Of a stretch of DNA of 64,000 nucleotides, positions 1-8,973 are shown piece by piece. Origin of the DNA: CAZCDS01 sp964497585 (GTDB lineage Bacteria; Desulfobacterota; Desulfomonilia; Desulfomonilales; Desulfomonilaceae); contig CAZCDS010000029.1 of NCBI GenBank assembly GCA_964497585.1, positions 1 through 64,000 on the forward strand. The letters are read 5' to 3'. The notes under the pieces were generated by a model. It saw nothing but the letters and a program-made list of their open reading frames with translations, was not told the origin of the DNA and did no database searches. The translations under genes were made by a program, and so were the position numbers. Numbering within the stretch: position 1 is the stretch's first letter; the number at the start of each line of letters is the position of its first letter.

Positions 1-40
<40 letters not shown>

Positions 41-149
41 TGAACTCTTACCTCTTGCAATACGTACCACCGCAGGATAGGTTCGGTCCAATTGCGTACG
101 GTATGGCCGACTCCCTGGCCTGAACGCCGGGTGACGGGGGTGACATGAT

Positions 150-2807
150 ATGGCGATAGACCACGATTATGCTCTGATCGTCATCGGCGCAGGCATCGCT
201 GGGCTCGTTTCCGCGGTGACGGCCAACAGCCTGGGCAAGCGAACGGCCATCGTCGAGAAGCGACAGGTCGGCGGGAATTGCACAAACTTTACCTGTATCC
301 CCAGCAAGGCCCTTATTCGGCTGGCTCATGTGAGCCGAGAAATGGCTCACCTCGATCGTATCGGATTTCGAGCAGCACCCGGCGTCGGTCTGGACACGCG
401 AAGCGTTATGAGTCACGTCCGATCCGTGGTTCAGAAGGCCTACGAGAAGGATCTTCCCGAGACCTTCGAGCAGATCGGCATCCGCATGCTGCCCGGTACA
501 GCGGCATTCGTCGATCCGCATCGGATCCGGGTGAACGAGAAAACGCTCGCTGCAGAGAAGTTCATCATCGCTGCCGGCACGCGTCCTCTCGTCCCGCCGA
601 TTCCAGGACTTCGCGAGAGCGAGTATCTGACAAACGAGACCGTCTTTCAGCTCGACGACCTGCCCCGTTCGCTCATCATTCTTGGCGGCGGAGTGGACGG
701 GCTCGAGTATGCCTCGGCCTTCGGGCGGCTGGGAGTGGATACTACAGTTGTGGAGATGGGTTCGTCTCTTCTCCCCACCGCGGACCGCGAGCTGGTCAAT
801 GTTCTACGGAAAGCGCTGGAAGCTGACGGAATCCGCCTGCTCACCGGAACGAAGGCTGTGAGCCTTTCCCAGAGGACCGAGGGGGTCTCCCTATCGATCG
901 AGAAGGAAGAGGGACAGTCCGGTGAGATCAGCGCAGACCGGGTGCTCGTCACCATCGGAAGAAAACCGGACCTGGAGGATCTGTGTCTTGAGGCGGCGGG
1001 TGTGAAGCACACTCCACGCGGGATCACCACGGACGAAACGCTGCGGACTACCGCCCCCAACATCTACGCGTGCGGCGATGTCGTCGGCCCCTATCAGTTG
1101 GCCACGACCGCGGAGTATCAGGGCGTCCTTGCGGCGACGAATGTAGTCCTGCCGATCAAGCAGAAGGTCGATTACCGAAACAACGTCTTCGTGATTTTCA
1201 CCGATCCGCCCCTGGCGTACATCGGTCTTACGGAAGAGCAGGCCCATGCACGGTACGGAGACAGGATCAACGTTTATCGATTCGATTACGCAAATATGCG
1301 GCGTGCCCTCATAGACGGTACTGACCTCGGGGTCGCCAAGATATTGTGTAACCGACGCGGCCGCATTATTGGCGCACACATCCTCGGTGAAGCAGCGGGT
1401 GAGGTCATCCACGAGGTCCAGGTGATCAAGGCATTGAACAAGCCGCTGCATAAGCTCCATTCGGTAACCCACGCCTATCCGACCTATGCTCAGGCCCTTG
1501 TGGGACGGGCGAGCCAACTGGCCTACCTCGACAGGATGGGGAGCAGCTTCTTCGTCAAGGCGGGCCTCGCCCTGCTGCCGGGATATGCCAACAGGTTGCG
1601 GCTTGCGAGGGATCGTCTGGCCGAGATTGAGCCTCCGTCGTCACACCGCGAACCGGCACGGCTCAATGTGGTTATCGAGGCCGAGGCCGCGACCGGAGGG
1701 GCGCTCCAGATGAGAGCCATATGCCTGGATGCCAGGGCCTGTGTCATCGATCTGCCCGAGGATCTGACCGAACCGGACGAGGAACCGATTCTCGCATCCT
1801 ATGCCGGCAGCGGAGCGACGTACCCCCAGTCAATGATCCTCAACTTCTCTCACGTCCGGAGCATGAACGGCCTGGGAGCGAGCATGTTTGTGAAGCTCAC
1901 CGCGCGGGCCCGGGCAAAACGCGTGGGCGTCTTGGGGTTCGGTTTGCCCGACGGGATTCGCGATGCTTTCAACGTGACCGGATTGGACCAAGTCATCTAC
2001 ATCTATGAAAGCCCCGCGCAGGCTCTCTCAGCCGCGGGGGTCGCAACCGGATTCGAGGGCCGGTCGGAACCGAGCATCGCAACTGACGCCAAGCATTGGG
2101 CCAAGCCTGTGCTCAGCCTCGAAGTTCCTCCGATGCCCGCAGGAGCACGGAACCTCAACGTCAACGGTCGCCGAGCTGTCAGCCCGGTCCATGGATTCGG
2201 CCAGTTGTGGGAGAAGATCTTCCGATTGCACGTTACGGATCCCGTCATTACGCCCGAGCAAACCGTCGCGGCCCTCAAGGAGAACTTTCCCCGCTTTCAG
2301 CCGTCCTTCAACCGTTTCTTTGCGAGTCCGGCCGGGATTCAACCGGGCGAGATCGTCCTGATCGACTCGTCAACTCCCGGCGGCCCCGTTTCCACCGGTG
2401 TCATGGTGGTCTATGCCGATGAACGGTCCTTCACCTTCATCACGCCGCAGGGGCATCCGGAAGCCGGCCTGGTGAGCTTCAGCGCGTACCCGTTGCACGG
2501 CACAACTATCGTGCAGATCCTTGGCCTGGCCCGTGCAGGCGATCCGGTCTACGAGGGAGCCTTTCGTCTGATCGGGTCGAAGGTTCAGGGCAGGATCTGG
2601 ACCCATGTGCTCCGATCCCTTGCCATCCATCTCGGCGTTCCGAGCCATATTTCCGTCGAGCAGAGACGCGTTGACAGGAGGCTTCAATGGTCTCAGGTAA
2701 TGAACTTACGGTATAACGCGCAGATCATAACCCTGGCGCACGAGCCCGTGCGGCTGATCAGAAGACTGATGAGAGATCGCGGTGACAACAAGGCTGAGTC
2801 TCGGTAG
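150..2807 (+). CDS. FAD-dependent disulfide oxidoreductase fused to STAS and DUF1990-like domains
   Basis: 885 residues with three parts. Residues 1-470 are a class I pyridine nucleotide-disulfide oxidoreductase: a dinucleotide-binding GAGIAG at 13-18, a redox CxxxxC pair at Cys44/Cys49 in GGNCTNFTCIPSKA, a second Rossmann motif near 175, and a dimerisation domain. The C-terminal active-site motif reads HAYPTYAQ where lipoamide dehydrogenases have HAHPTLSE, so the usual His and Glu are replaced by Tyr and Gln; it is therefore unlikely to be a plain lipoamide dehydrogenase. Residues about 540-635 resemble a STAS (anti-sigma antagonist) domain. Residues about 690-860 resemble DUF1990, including an FITPQGHPEAG segment. 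The 3' end overlaps the next flavoenzyme gene, so the two are probably co-translated. Substrate is unknown. The reductase assignment is firm; the two C-terminal domain assignments are by eye. Confidence 0.8.
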   Translation: MAIDHDYALIVIGAGIAGLVSAVTANSLGKRTAIVEKRQVGGNCTNFTCIPSKALIRLAHVSREMAHLDRIGFRAAPGVGLDTRSVMSHVRSVVQKAYEKDLPETFEQIGIRMLPGTAAFVDPHRIRVNEKTLAAEKFIIAAGTRPLVPPIPGLRESEYLTNETVFQLDDLPRSLIILGGGVDGLEYASAFGRLGVDTTVVEMGSSLLPTADRELVNVLRKALEADGIRLLTGTKAVSLSQRTEGVSLSIEKEEGQSGEISADRVLVTIGRKPDLEDLCLEAAGVKHTPRGITTDETLRTTAPNIYACGDVVGPYQLATTAEYQGVLAATNVVLPIKQKVDYRNNVFVIFTDPPLAYIGLTEEQAHARYGDRINVYRFDYANMRRALIDGTDLGVAKILCNRRGRIIGAHILGEAAGEVIHEVQVIKALNKPLHKLHSVTHAYPTYAQALVGRASQLAYLDRMGSSFFVKAGLALLPGYANRLRLARDRLAEIEPPSSHREPARLNVVIEAEAATGGALQMRAICLDARACVIDLPEDLTEPDEEPILASYAGSGATYPQSMILNFSHVRSMNGLGASMFVKLTARARAKRVGVLGFGLPDGIRDAFNVTGLDQVIYIYESPAQALSAAGVATGFEGRSEPSIATDAKHWAKPVLSLEVPPMPAGARNLNVNGRRAVSPVHGFGQLWEKIFRLHVTDPVITPEQTVAALKENFPRFQPSFNRFFASPAGIQPGEIVLIDSSTPGGPVSTGVMVVYADERSFTFITPQGHPEAGLVSFSAYPLHGTTIVQILGLARAGDPVYEGAFRLIGSKVQGRIWTHVLRSLAIHLGVPSHISVEQRRVDRRLQWSQVMNLRYNAQIITLAHEPVRLIRRLMRDRGDNKAESR

Positions 2808-4224
2808 CGCGTCCTACGACGCGGTCGTGGTAGGCTCCGGTCCCAACGGACTGGCCGCGGCCATAACCATCGCTCGTGCGGGGCGCTCGGTGCTCCTGCT
2901 CGAGGCCGCGGACACCATCGGGGGGGGCACCCGCACCCAAGAGCTGACCATTCCCGGTTTCCGTCACGACGTCTGCTCAGCAATACACGCTTTGGCACTT
3001 GCATCGCCGTTCTTTCGCGCACTTGATCTCTCAGCCCAAGGCCTGGAATGGATTCATCCTCCCATCCCCCTGGCCCATCCCATGGATGATGGGAAAGCGG
3101 TTTTGCTGGAGCGGTCCCTGGACGCTACCGCCGAAGGACTGGGAACGGACGCGGATCGGTATCGACGACTCTTCGGACCCGCGCTCCGAAACTGGGAAAA
3201 GCTCGTCCGCGACACGCTGAGGCCCCTGGGGATGCCGAGGCACCCCCTTACGCTCCTGCGATTCGTCCCCAGCGCGATGCGTTCCGCAGCCGGCCTTGCC
3301 CGGAACTGGTTCAGGGGAGACCGCGCCCGGGCACTTTTTGCAGGGAATTCCGCACACTCGATCCTTCCCCTGGAAGAGCTGTCGAGCGCGGGCTTTGGCC
3401 TGATGCTCGGAACAGTGGCGCATGCAGTGGGTTGGCCCATAGCACAGGGAGGTTCCCAGGGCATAGCTGATGCGCTGGCGTCGGAGCTCATTTCCCTGGG
3501 TGGAGTGATCAAGGTCGGTGAACCTGTCCTGTCCATGGAGGATCTTCCGAAGGCCCGCAGGGTGCTCTTCGACGTTACCCCGCGACAGCTTGCCCGCATC
3601 GCGGGCACAGCGCTGCCCGACGCTTACCGGAAACGACTTGAAGCTCACCGTCACGGGCCGGGAGTCTTCAAGCTCGATTGGGCGCTTGACGGACCGATCC
3701 CATGGAAAGACCCGGCATGTCTGCACGCGGGAACCCTGCATCTCGGGGGAACGCTCGAAGAGATCGCTGCAGGGGAACGCAAAATTTGGCAGGGAGTCCC
3801 ACCCGAGAAGCCCTTCGTCCTGCTCACACAACCGAGCCTCTTCGATCCGAGCCGGGCCCCCGAGGGAAAGCATACGGCCTGGGCGTATTGTCACGTTCCC
3901 AACGGCTGTAGCGAGGACATGACGGATCGCGTCGAGGCCCAGGTAGAGCGCTTTGCTCCTGGCTTCAGGAGCCGGATGCTCGCGAGGCATGTGATGGCTC
4001 CGGATGATATGGAGAGATACAATCCCAACTACATTGGAGGCGATATCGTCGGCGGGGTCCAAAGCTTCCGGGAGCTTTTCCTGCTCCCCCTCGGGAGACG
4101 GAGAGCCTATTCCACCCCGGTGAAGGGTTTCTATATTTGCTCCTCATCCATGCCTCCGGGCGGCGGAGTACATGGAATGTGCGGGCACCTCGCAGCGAAA
4201 CAAGCACTGCGGGATTCGTTCTGA
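2782..4224 (+). CDS. CrtI/phytoene desaturase-like FAD-dependent oxidoreductase
   Basis: 480 residues from a GTG start that lies 26 nt inside the upstream gene, implying translational coupling. The N-terminus has the dinucleotide-binding signature VVGSGPNGLAAAITIARAG followed by the acidic end of the second strand (LLLEAADTIGGGTRT), typical of the phytoene desaturase / NAD(P)-FAD amine-oxidase superfamily. The C-terminus has the matching FAD-closing motif (GFYICSSSMPPGGGVHGMCG). Length fits CrtI-like proteins. No phytoene synthase or other carotenoid gene is nearby, so a carotenoid role is not supported. Many uncharacterised bacterial homologues probably act on lipids or isoprenoids. Its coupling to the upstream disulfide reductase fusion suggests a shared redox process. 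Confidence 0.8.
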   Translation: MTTRLSLGSASYDAVVVGSGPNGLAAAITIARAGRSVLLLEAADTIGGGTRTQELTIPGFRHDVCSAIHALALASPFFRALDLSAQGLEWIHPPIPLAHPMDDGKAVLLERSLDATAEGLGTDADRYRRLFGPALRNWEKLVRDTLRPLGMPRHPLTLLRFVPSAMRSAAGLARNWFRGDRARALFAGNSAHSILPLEELSSAGFGLMLGTVAHAVGWPIAQGGSQGIADALASELISLGGVIKVGEPVLSMEDLPKARRVLFDVTPRQLARIAGTALPDAYRKRLEAHRHGPGVFKLDWALDGPIPWKDPACLHAGTLHLGGTLEEIAAGERKIWQGVPPEKPFVLLTQPSLFDPSRAPEGKHTAWAYCHVPNGCSEDMTDRVEAQVERFAPGFRSRMLARHVMAPDDMERYNPNYIGGDIVGGVQSFRELFLLPLGRRRAYSTPVKGFYICSSSMPPGGGVHGMCGHLAAKQALRDSF

Positions 4225-4292
4225 TATCAATTCCCCTCCGTACAGATGCACAGAGCAGCATGAAAGACGCCCTCACCGGCGAGTTTCTGCTC

Positions 4293-4787
4293 CTACCCGA
4301 TTATCTCGACTTCAGCCTCGATCTCGACGGGGAAGTCAAAGGGCAGCTCTGCCATGCCCACCGCGGAGCGAGCATGCTGACCCCGTTCCGGTCCGTACAG
4401 CTCGAGGATCAGATCGGAAAAACCGTTGATCACCAGGGGCTGCCGGTTGAAGCCCGGAGCGGAATTGACCATGCCGAAGACCCTCAGCCAGGCAGCGACT
4501 CGGTCGAGTTCTCCCAGCGCCCGCTTGAGGCTGCTCAGAATGGCCAGGCCGGTGAGCCGAGCCGCCTGATATCCCTCCTCAAGGGACAGGTCGGCTCCGA
4601 CTTTACCGACAGGCTCAGCAAGAGAGCCATCCGTGTTCAGCGGCGCGTGTCCCGAAATGTAAGCCCGGTCGCCTCGCACCCGAACGAACGAGAAAGGGAG
4701 CTTCACGCCGGGCGGCACTCTCACCGGTTCCGGCAGCACCAGCCCCAACGCGTGGAGCCTCTCTTCAACGGTCCGATCTGTTGACAT
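4293..4787 (-). CDS. RidA/YjgF/YER057c/UK114 family protein
   Basis: 164 residues. The sequence follows the RidA family pattern: YISGHAPLNTDGSLA early, the helix with LTGLAILSSLKRALGEL, then a C-terminal strand ending PVEIEAEVEIIG. RidA proteins hydrolyse reactive enamine/imine intermediates from PLP enzymes. This longer subgroup often lacks the canonical arginine of RidA, and I do not see a convincing equivalent, so deaminase activity is uncertain. A good ribosome-binding site (GGAGG) precedes the ATG. It converges with the flavoenzyme gene upstream. Confidence 0.8.
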   Translation of the reverse strand: MSTDRTVEERLHALGLVLPEPVRVPPGVKLPFSFVRVRGDRAYISGHAPLNTDGSLAEPVGKVGADLSLEEGYQAARLTGLAILSSLKRALGELDRVAAWLRVFGMVNSAPGFNRQPLVINGFSDLILELYGPERGQHARSAVGMAELPFDFPVEIEAEVEIIG

Positions 4788-5204
4788 GGTACATCCTCCA
4801 TTCCCGGGCCAGGCCGATTCCCGATACTAGGCTCTGGGACCGGCCAGGCTGTTTACGCTGCCGGGCGGCATGATCGCCGTGATCCGGCATCCTTCGATAA
4901 GGCGCTGGAAGTGAGACCGCGGGCTGTGTCCCAGCGCGAGCCGTACATGGTCACAATGCCTCGGTGAGAGTGTTTTTGCAACACGTTCCGAGGGATTCCT
5001 GATGAGTGTGGCGCAGTGATTGGGCTTGCAGGCAAGATCCTCGAGGACTGCTGGCCGGGCCCGGCTTTGACGGAGCGCAGGGGGCATGGTAAGCTCGAAA
5101 CTTCGGACAAGAAGGCGGATCGGGGGTCCTGGAATCCACGAAATAGCGAGATCGCGAGTCAACAGGCATTTACACAACGATTTAACGTATGAAGAGAGGA
5201 CGGG
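4788..5204. other. intergenic, no gene seen
   Basis: About 420 bases between divergently transcribed genes. Open frames here show no recognisable protein character. It must hold the promoters of the RidA-like gene and the DUF3795 gene, but no convincing -35/-10 pair stood out. Confidence 0.5.
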
Positions 5205-5687
5205 ATGGACCACACGTTGATGGGTGAACTCAAGGGAATCTTGAAGGAGTTCGATGCCGCACGGGTTGGGGACGCTGTAGATTACCACCGGATGACGGCT
5301 CCCTGTGGCCTCCCCTGTTTTGCATGCGGCCTCTATCTGGCCAACAGTCACGACCGACTCCGGGAAATCATCTCGGAGGTACTTGAAATTCCTTCAGAAA
5401 AGGCAGTATGCAAGGGCTGCCGAAATGAAGAAGGCAAGTGCGGACACCTCCCGATGGAGTGCCGTCTCTATCCGTGTGCAGCAGAGAGGGGAGTCGAATT
5501 CTGTCACCAATGTCTCGACTTTCCTTGTGACTACCTCCATCCCTATGCGGATCGCGCTGATCAGGTATGGCACAACACCAAGGTATTCAATCTGTGCTTG
5601 ATGAAGAAGATGGGACTGGACGCGTGGGCGAGAGACAAAGCGGGGAGTGTGCGGGACGTCTACTATTGGGGCAACTGGACGCTCTAG
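5205..5687 (+). CDS. DUF3795 cysteine-rich protein
   Basis: 160 residues. Cysteines fall in clusters typical of DUF3795: CGLPCFACGLYL around residue 34, CKGCRNEEGKCGHLPMEC around 70, and a later CxxC with FPC near 105-112. Such proteins are common in anaerobic bacteria and archaea and are presumed to bind metal or an Fe-S cluster, but no function is established. It starts just after a short divergent intergenic region and lies upstream of glutamate decarboxylase on the same strand, with a 129-nt gap. Confidence 0.75.
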   Translation: MDHTLMGELKGILKEFDAARVGDAVDYHRMTAPCGLPCFACGLYLANSHDRLREIISEVLEIPSEKAVCKGCRNEEGKCGHLPMECRLYPCAAERGVEFCHQCLDFPCDYLHPYADRADQVWHNTKVFNLCLMKKMGLDAWARDKAGSVRDVYYWGNWTL

Positions 5688-5816
5688 CACCTGAGGTTTC
5701 GTCCGCTCGGCGCCCGTTCCGACACACCGGGTAGGAGATCCGCAGTGTACATGCAAAGTGAGCCGACACCCCAGCAGCACGAGACCGGGAGCGCCGGATG
5801 AGAAGGAGGTGATGCA

Positions 5817-7226
5817 ATGCTTCACTCACACAAGAAGATTGACGACTTGAGCACACGGGAACAATTGCTTGCTCCTACCTACGGATCGGAAGACCTCGCA
5901 GAGTCCGTTCCCCGATACCGCTTGCCCTACGGGGAAATGCGACCCCGTTCCGCGTACAGCATCGTCCATGACGAACTCATGCTCGACGGCAACTCCCGTC
6001 TGAACCTGGCCACCTTCGTGACCACCTGGATGGAACCGGAAGCACGACAGCTCATGTCCGAGTGCTTCGACAAGAACATGGTCGACAAGGATGAATATCC
6101 CCAAACCGCGGAAATCGAAATGCGGTGTGTGAACATCCTCGCCAACCTCTATCATGCTCCCGAGGATGGCCGAGCCTGCGGATGTTCGACAACGGGCTCC
6201 AGTGAAGCGGCGATGCTGGGCGGCCTCGCTCTCAAGTGGAAATGGCGCGAACGGATGAAAGCTCGCGGCAAGCCGGTGGACAAGCCGAACATGGTCATGG
6301 GAATCAACGTTCAGGTGTGCTGGGACAAGTTCTGCCGCTACTGGGACATCGAGCCGCGGTTCGTCCCGATTGAGCCGGGACGCTACTGCCTGAGCGCGGA
6401 CGAAGCGGTCAAACTCTGCGACGAGAATACGATCGGCGTGGTCGGCGTCATGGGATCGACCTTCACAGGCGAATACGAACCGATCGAGGAGATCGACGCG
6501 GCGCTCGATGAGTTCAATGCGAAAACGGGGCACGATATCCCTATCCACGTTGATGCTGCGAGCGGCGGCTTCATCGCCCCATTCCTGCAACCCTCCCTGC
6601 CATGGGATTTTCGTCTGAAATGGGTGAAATCGATCAATGTTTCCGGCCACAAGTACGGGCTCGTGTACCCCGGAGTCGGCTGGGCGATCTGGCGGGATCG
6701 GGTAGAGCTGCCTGAACACCTGATTTTCCGCGTGAACTACCTGGGCGGCGACATGCCCACCTTTGCGTTGAACTTCTCGCGGCCCGGAAACCAGATTGTG
6801 GCACAGTACTACAACTTTCTCAGGCTCGGCTTTGCCGGGTACGAGAGGATTCAGCAGGTCTGCCGAGACGTGGCGGGATATCTGGCTTCGGAATTGGAAA
6901 AGATGGGCAGCTTCGAATGTATTACCAGGGGCGCGGATATTCCCGTGATAGCCTTCAAACTCAAGGACGGCGCAGGTCTCAACTGCTCCGTCTTCGACGT
7001 CTCCGAAATGCTCCGTCACCGGGGTTGGCTCGTACCGGCCTACACCATGCCGGCCGACTGCCAGGATATGGCCGTCATGCGCATCGTGGTCAAGGCAGGC
7101 TTCAGCCATGATATGGCAGATATGCTCGTGGAAGATATGAGGCGCGTGCTTGACCACTTCCGTGGGCAACCGGGGTACAAGGCTACCCAGCCGGAGCGGA
7201 AAGTGAAAGTACACAGGCACTGCTGA
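5817..7226 (+). CDS. gadB: glutamate decarboxylase (PLP-dependent)
   Basis: 469 residues, the normal length for bacterial glutamate decarboxylase, which converts glutamate to GABA and CO2 and consumes a proton. The PLP-binding lysine is Lys278 in the SGHKYGL motif; the upstream HVDAASGGFIAPF segment carries the conserved PLP-ring Asp. The N-terminal PRYRLP segment and the C-terminal HRHC tail resemble the pH-responsive ends of E. coli GadB. An unusually perfect Shine-Dalgarno sequence (AAGGAGGTGATGCA) precedes the ATG, suggesting high expression. No glutamate:GABA antiporter gene follows; the next gene is a nitrilase-superfamily amidase. Confidence 0.95.
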   Translation: MLHSHKKIDDLSTREQLLAPTYGSEDLAESVPRYRLPYGEMRPRSAYSIVHDELMLDGNSRLNLATFVTTWMEPEARQLMSECFDKNMVDKDEYPQTAEIEMRCVNILANLYHAPEDGRACGCSTTGSSEAAMLGGLALKWKWRERMKARGKPVDKPNMVMGINVQVCWDKFCRYWDIEPRFVPIEPGRYCLSADEAVKLCDENTIGVVGVMGSTFTGEYEPIEEIDAALDEFNAKTGHDIPIHVDAASGGFIAPFLQPSLPWDFRLKWVKSINVSGHKYGLVYPGVGWAIWRDRVELPEHLIFRVNYLGGDMPTFALNFSRPGNQIVAQYYNFLRLGFAGYERIQQVCRDVAGYLASELEKMGSFECITRGADIPVIAFKLKDGAGLNCSVFDVSEMLRHRGWLVPAYTMPADCQDMAVMRIVVKAGFSHDMADMLVEDMRRVLDHFRGQPGYKATQPERKVKVHRHC

Positions 7227-7311
7227 TAGTACAGCCAGGGTGCAGGGGATGCGTGTCAAGACGTCAATTTGTTTATTGTCCCAACGGAAATTCCAAAAAG
7301 AAGTAGGGGCC

Positions 7312-8430
7312 ATGAGTAGTCAGGACGTTGAATACCTGAGAAAGGCCAACGACGAAACTCCGGAATACGGGGAGATCGTCCTCAACAGCTACCGGAAATT
7401 GCAGTATCGGGTCTCCGTATACGCGGACCCTCCCAAGCATGGCGGCGGCATCCGGCTCGCCGTGTACCAGTCGCAGGCAGACTGGCGAGACGGGGCCGTG
7501 GAAAAGAATATGCAACGGCTGGAAGAAGCCGTACACCATGCGAAGAAGTTCGAGGCCCAATTGCTCTCGTTTCCGGAACTCTATCTGCACGGGTACACGC
7601 TCGATCCTGAGTCAGGCCGAGCGGTAGCCGAGACCAAAGACGCGCCCAGGATGGCACAGGCGAGGCAGGTAGCAAAAGAAAACGGTATGGGGCTCCTCGT
7701 ACCGTACGCGGAAAAATCGGACGGCTCGGAGGGGAAGACCTTCGTATACGACAGCATCGCTGTCATCAACGAGAACGGCGAGCTGCTGGACAGCTACCGC
7801 AAGACCCATCTCTACGCACAGCAGGAACGTGACAACTGGGATTTCGGGGAGAGCGATTACCCGGTTCACCGCATCCACGGCTTTCCCGTGGGCGTCTTGA
7901 ATTGCTATGAATGCGAGTTTCCCGAACTGGTGCGCATTTTCGCTCTCAAGGGTGCGAAGCTCGTCGTGGGACCGACCGCGGCTGACCGTTATTACCGAAT
8001 GCCGAACGGCGAACGCAGCCAGGTTCCCTATCCGGACGTATCGCGGGTGCTCTTCCCTGCTCACGCGTACGCCATCACCCTCTTCTTTGCCTACTCGAAC
8101 CGCTGGGGGTACGAGGCTCGATCGGGGGATGTCTGGCATTATCGCGGCAACAGTATCGTGTACGGGCCTCACGGGGACGTGATCGTTGCGGCTAATCACG
8201 AACAGGACACGCTCCTCGTCGCAGATTGCGTGCCCGCGTACTACGGTCGGACTCATCCCGAGCCGGGCTATTTCTATCTTCAGGACCGTCGTCCCGAGCT
8301 TTACGGTCAGCTCGTTTCCCCCGAGGCCCGATTCGTCGACATCGCCAACCGAGACCTTGACGAAGACTCGGATCTCCTCGCAGGAGGCTACAGGTACCCC
8401 GTCACAGTAAAGAGAGGGGAAACTGAATAA
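7312..8430 (+). CDS. nitrilase-superfamily carbon-nitrogen hydrolase
   Basis: 372 residues from ATG 7312, chosen because it has an AGGGG ribosome site and the longer frame to 7240 adds only non-conserved residues. The catalytic triad of the superfamily is visible: Glu89 in FPELYLHGY, Lys164 in YRKTHLY and Cys198 in LNCYECEFPE. These enzymes hydrolyse amides, nitriles or N-carbamoyl groups; the exact substrate cannot be told. An N-terminal extension of about 40 residues precedes the core. It sits 85 nt after gadB in the same direction and before a cupin gene, so a role in amine or amide metabolism linked to glutamate/GABA is plausible but inferred. Confidence 0.85.
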   Translation: MSSQDVEYLRKANDETPEYGEIVLNSYRKLQYRVSVYADPPKHGGGIRLAVYQSQADWRDGAVEKNMQRLEEAVHHAKKFEAQLLSFPELYLHGYTLDPESGRAVAETKDAPRMAQARQVAKENGMGLLVPYAEKSDGSEGKTFVYDSIAVINENGELLDSYRKTHLYAQQERDNWDFGESDYPVHRIHGFPVGVLNCYECEFPELVRIFALKGAKLVVGPTAADRYYRMPNGERSQVPYPDVSRVLFPAHAYAITLFFAYSNRWGYEARSGDVWHYRGNSIVYGPHGDVIVAANHEQDTLLVADCVPAYYGRTHPEPGYFYLQDRRPELYGQLVSPEARFVDIANRDLDEDSDLLAGGYRYPVTVKRGETE

Positions 8431-8553
8431 CGTATCCCCGGTCAGTTTGTGGCTTGCCGGTATTCAACCGGCGGCTGTTCTCATATGGTGTGACGTGAGG
8501 GAGGCCTCAGAGCCCGCGTTCAATAACAGACCTCAATTACCAGGAGGAGCGCA

Positions 8554-8901
8554 ATGGATGATGTGAAAATCGTACAGCCCCAGGACGTCAAATGGGAGCC
8601 TCACCCCCAACTCGCCAACGCGAAGGTGGCGTTTCTCGTCTCCCACCGCGACGAAAATATGGACCTCACCATCATGCTGGTTCACCTTCCGGTCGGGACC
8701 GAGGTAGCTCGGCACACGCACGAGTGCGACGACATCATTTATTTCGTCAAAGGAAAGGCCAAAATGTGGATCGAAGGAATGGGCGATGTTCCGGTGGAGC
8801 AAGGGTCCTTTGTTCGGATCCCGAAGGGCACTCTGCATCAGCCTCGCGACATCGAGGAGGATGTGATCGCGTACGACGTATTCTATCCGTTTCTTGCCTG
8901 A
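8554..8901 (+). CDS. small cupin-domain protein
   Basis: 115 residues forming a single cupin. Motif 1 includes GTEVARHTHECDDIIYFVKGKA (two His and an acidic residue as metal ligands); motif 2 is the GSFVRIPKGTLHQPR segment with the final His ligand. An AGGAGG ribosome site is 6 nt from the ATG. It follows the amidase gene on the same strand after 123 nt. Substrate unknown; a metal-dependent small-molecule-binding or isomerase role is possible. Confidence 0.8.
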   Translation: MDDVKIVQPQDVKWEPHPQLANAKVAFLVSHRDENMDLTIMLVHLPVGTEVARHTHECDDIIYFVKGKAKMWIEGMGDVPVEQGSFVRIPKGTLHQPRDIEEDVIAYDVFYPFLA

Positions 8902-8973
8902 TACCGCTGGTTTTTCGAGGGCGTTTTCTTCGCAGGAGAGCGCTCTGCACGGACTTTTGCAGAGGAAATCCCG

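Noticed and set aside
5826..7313. 495-codon minus-strand frame opposite gadB
   Set aside because: Shadow of gadB; no domain or ribosome site.
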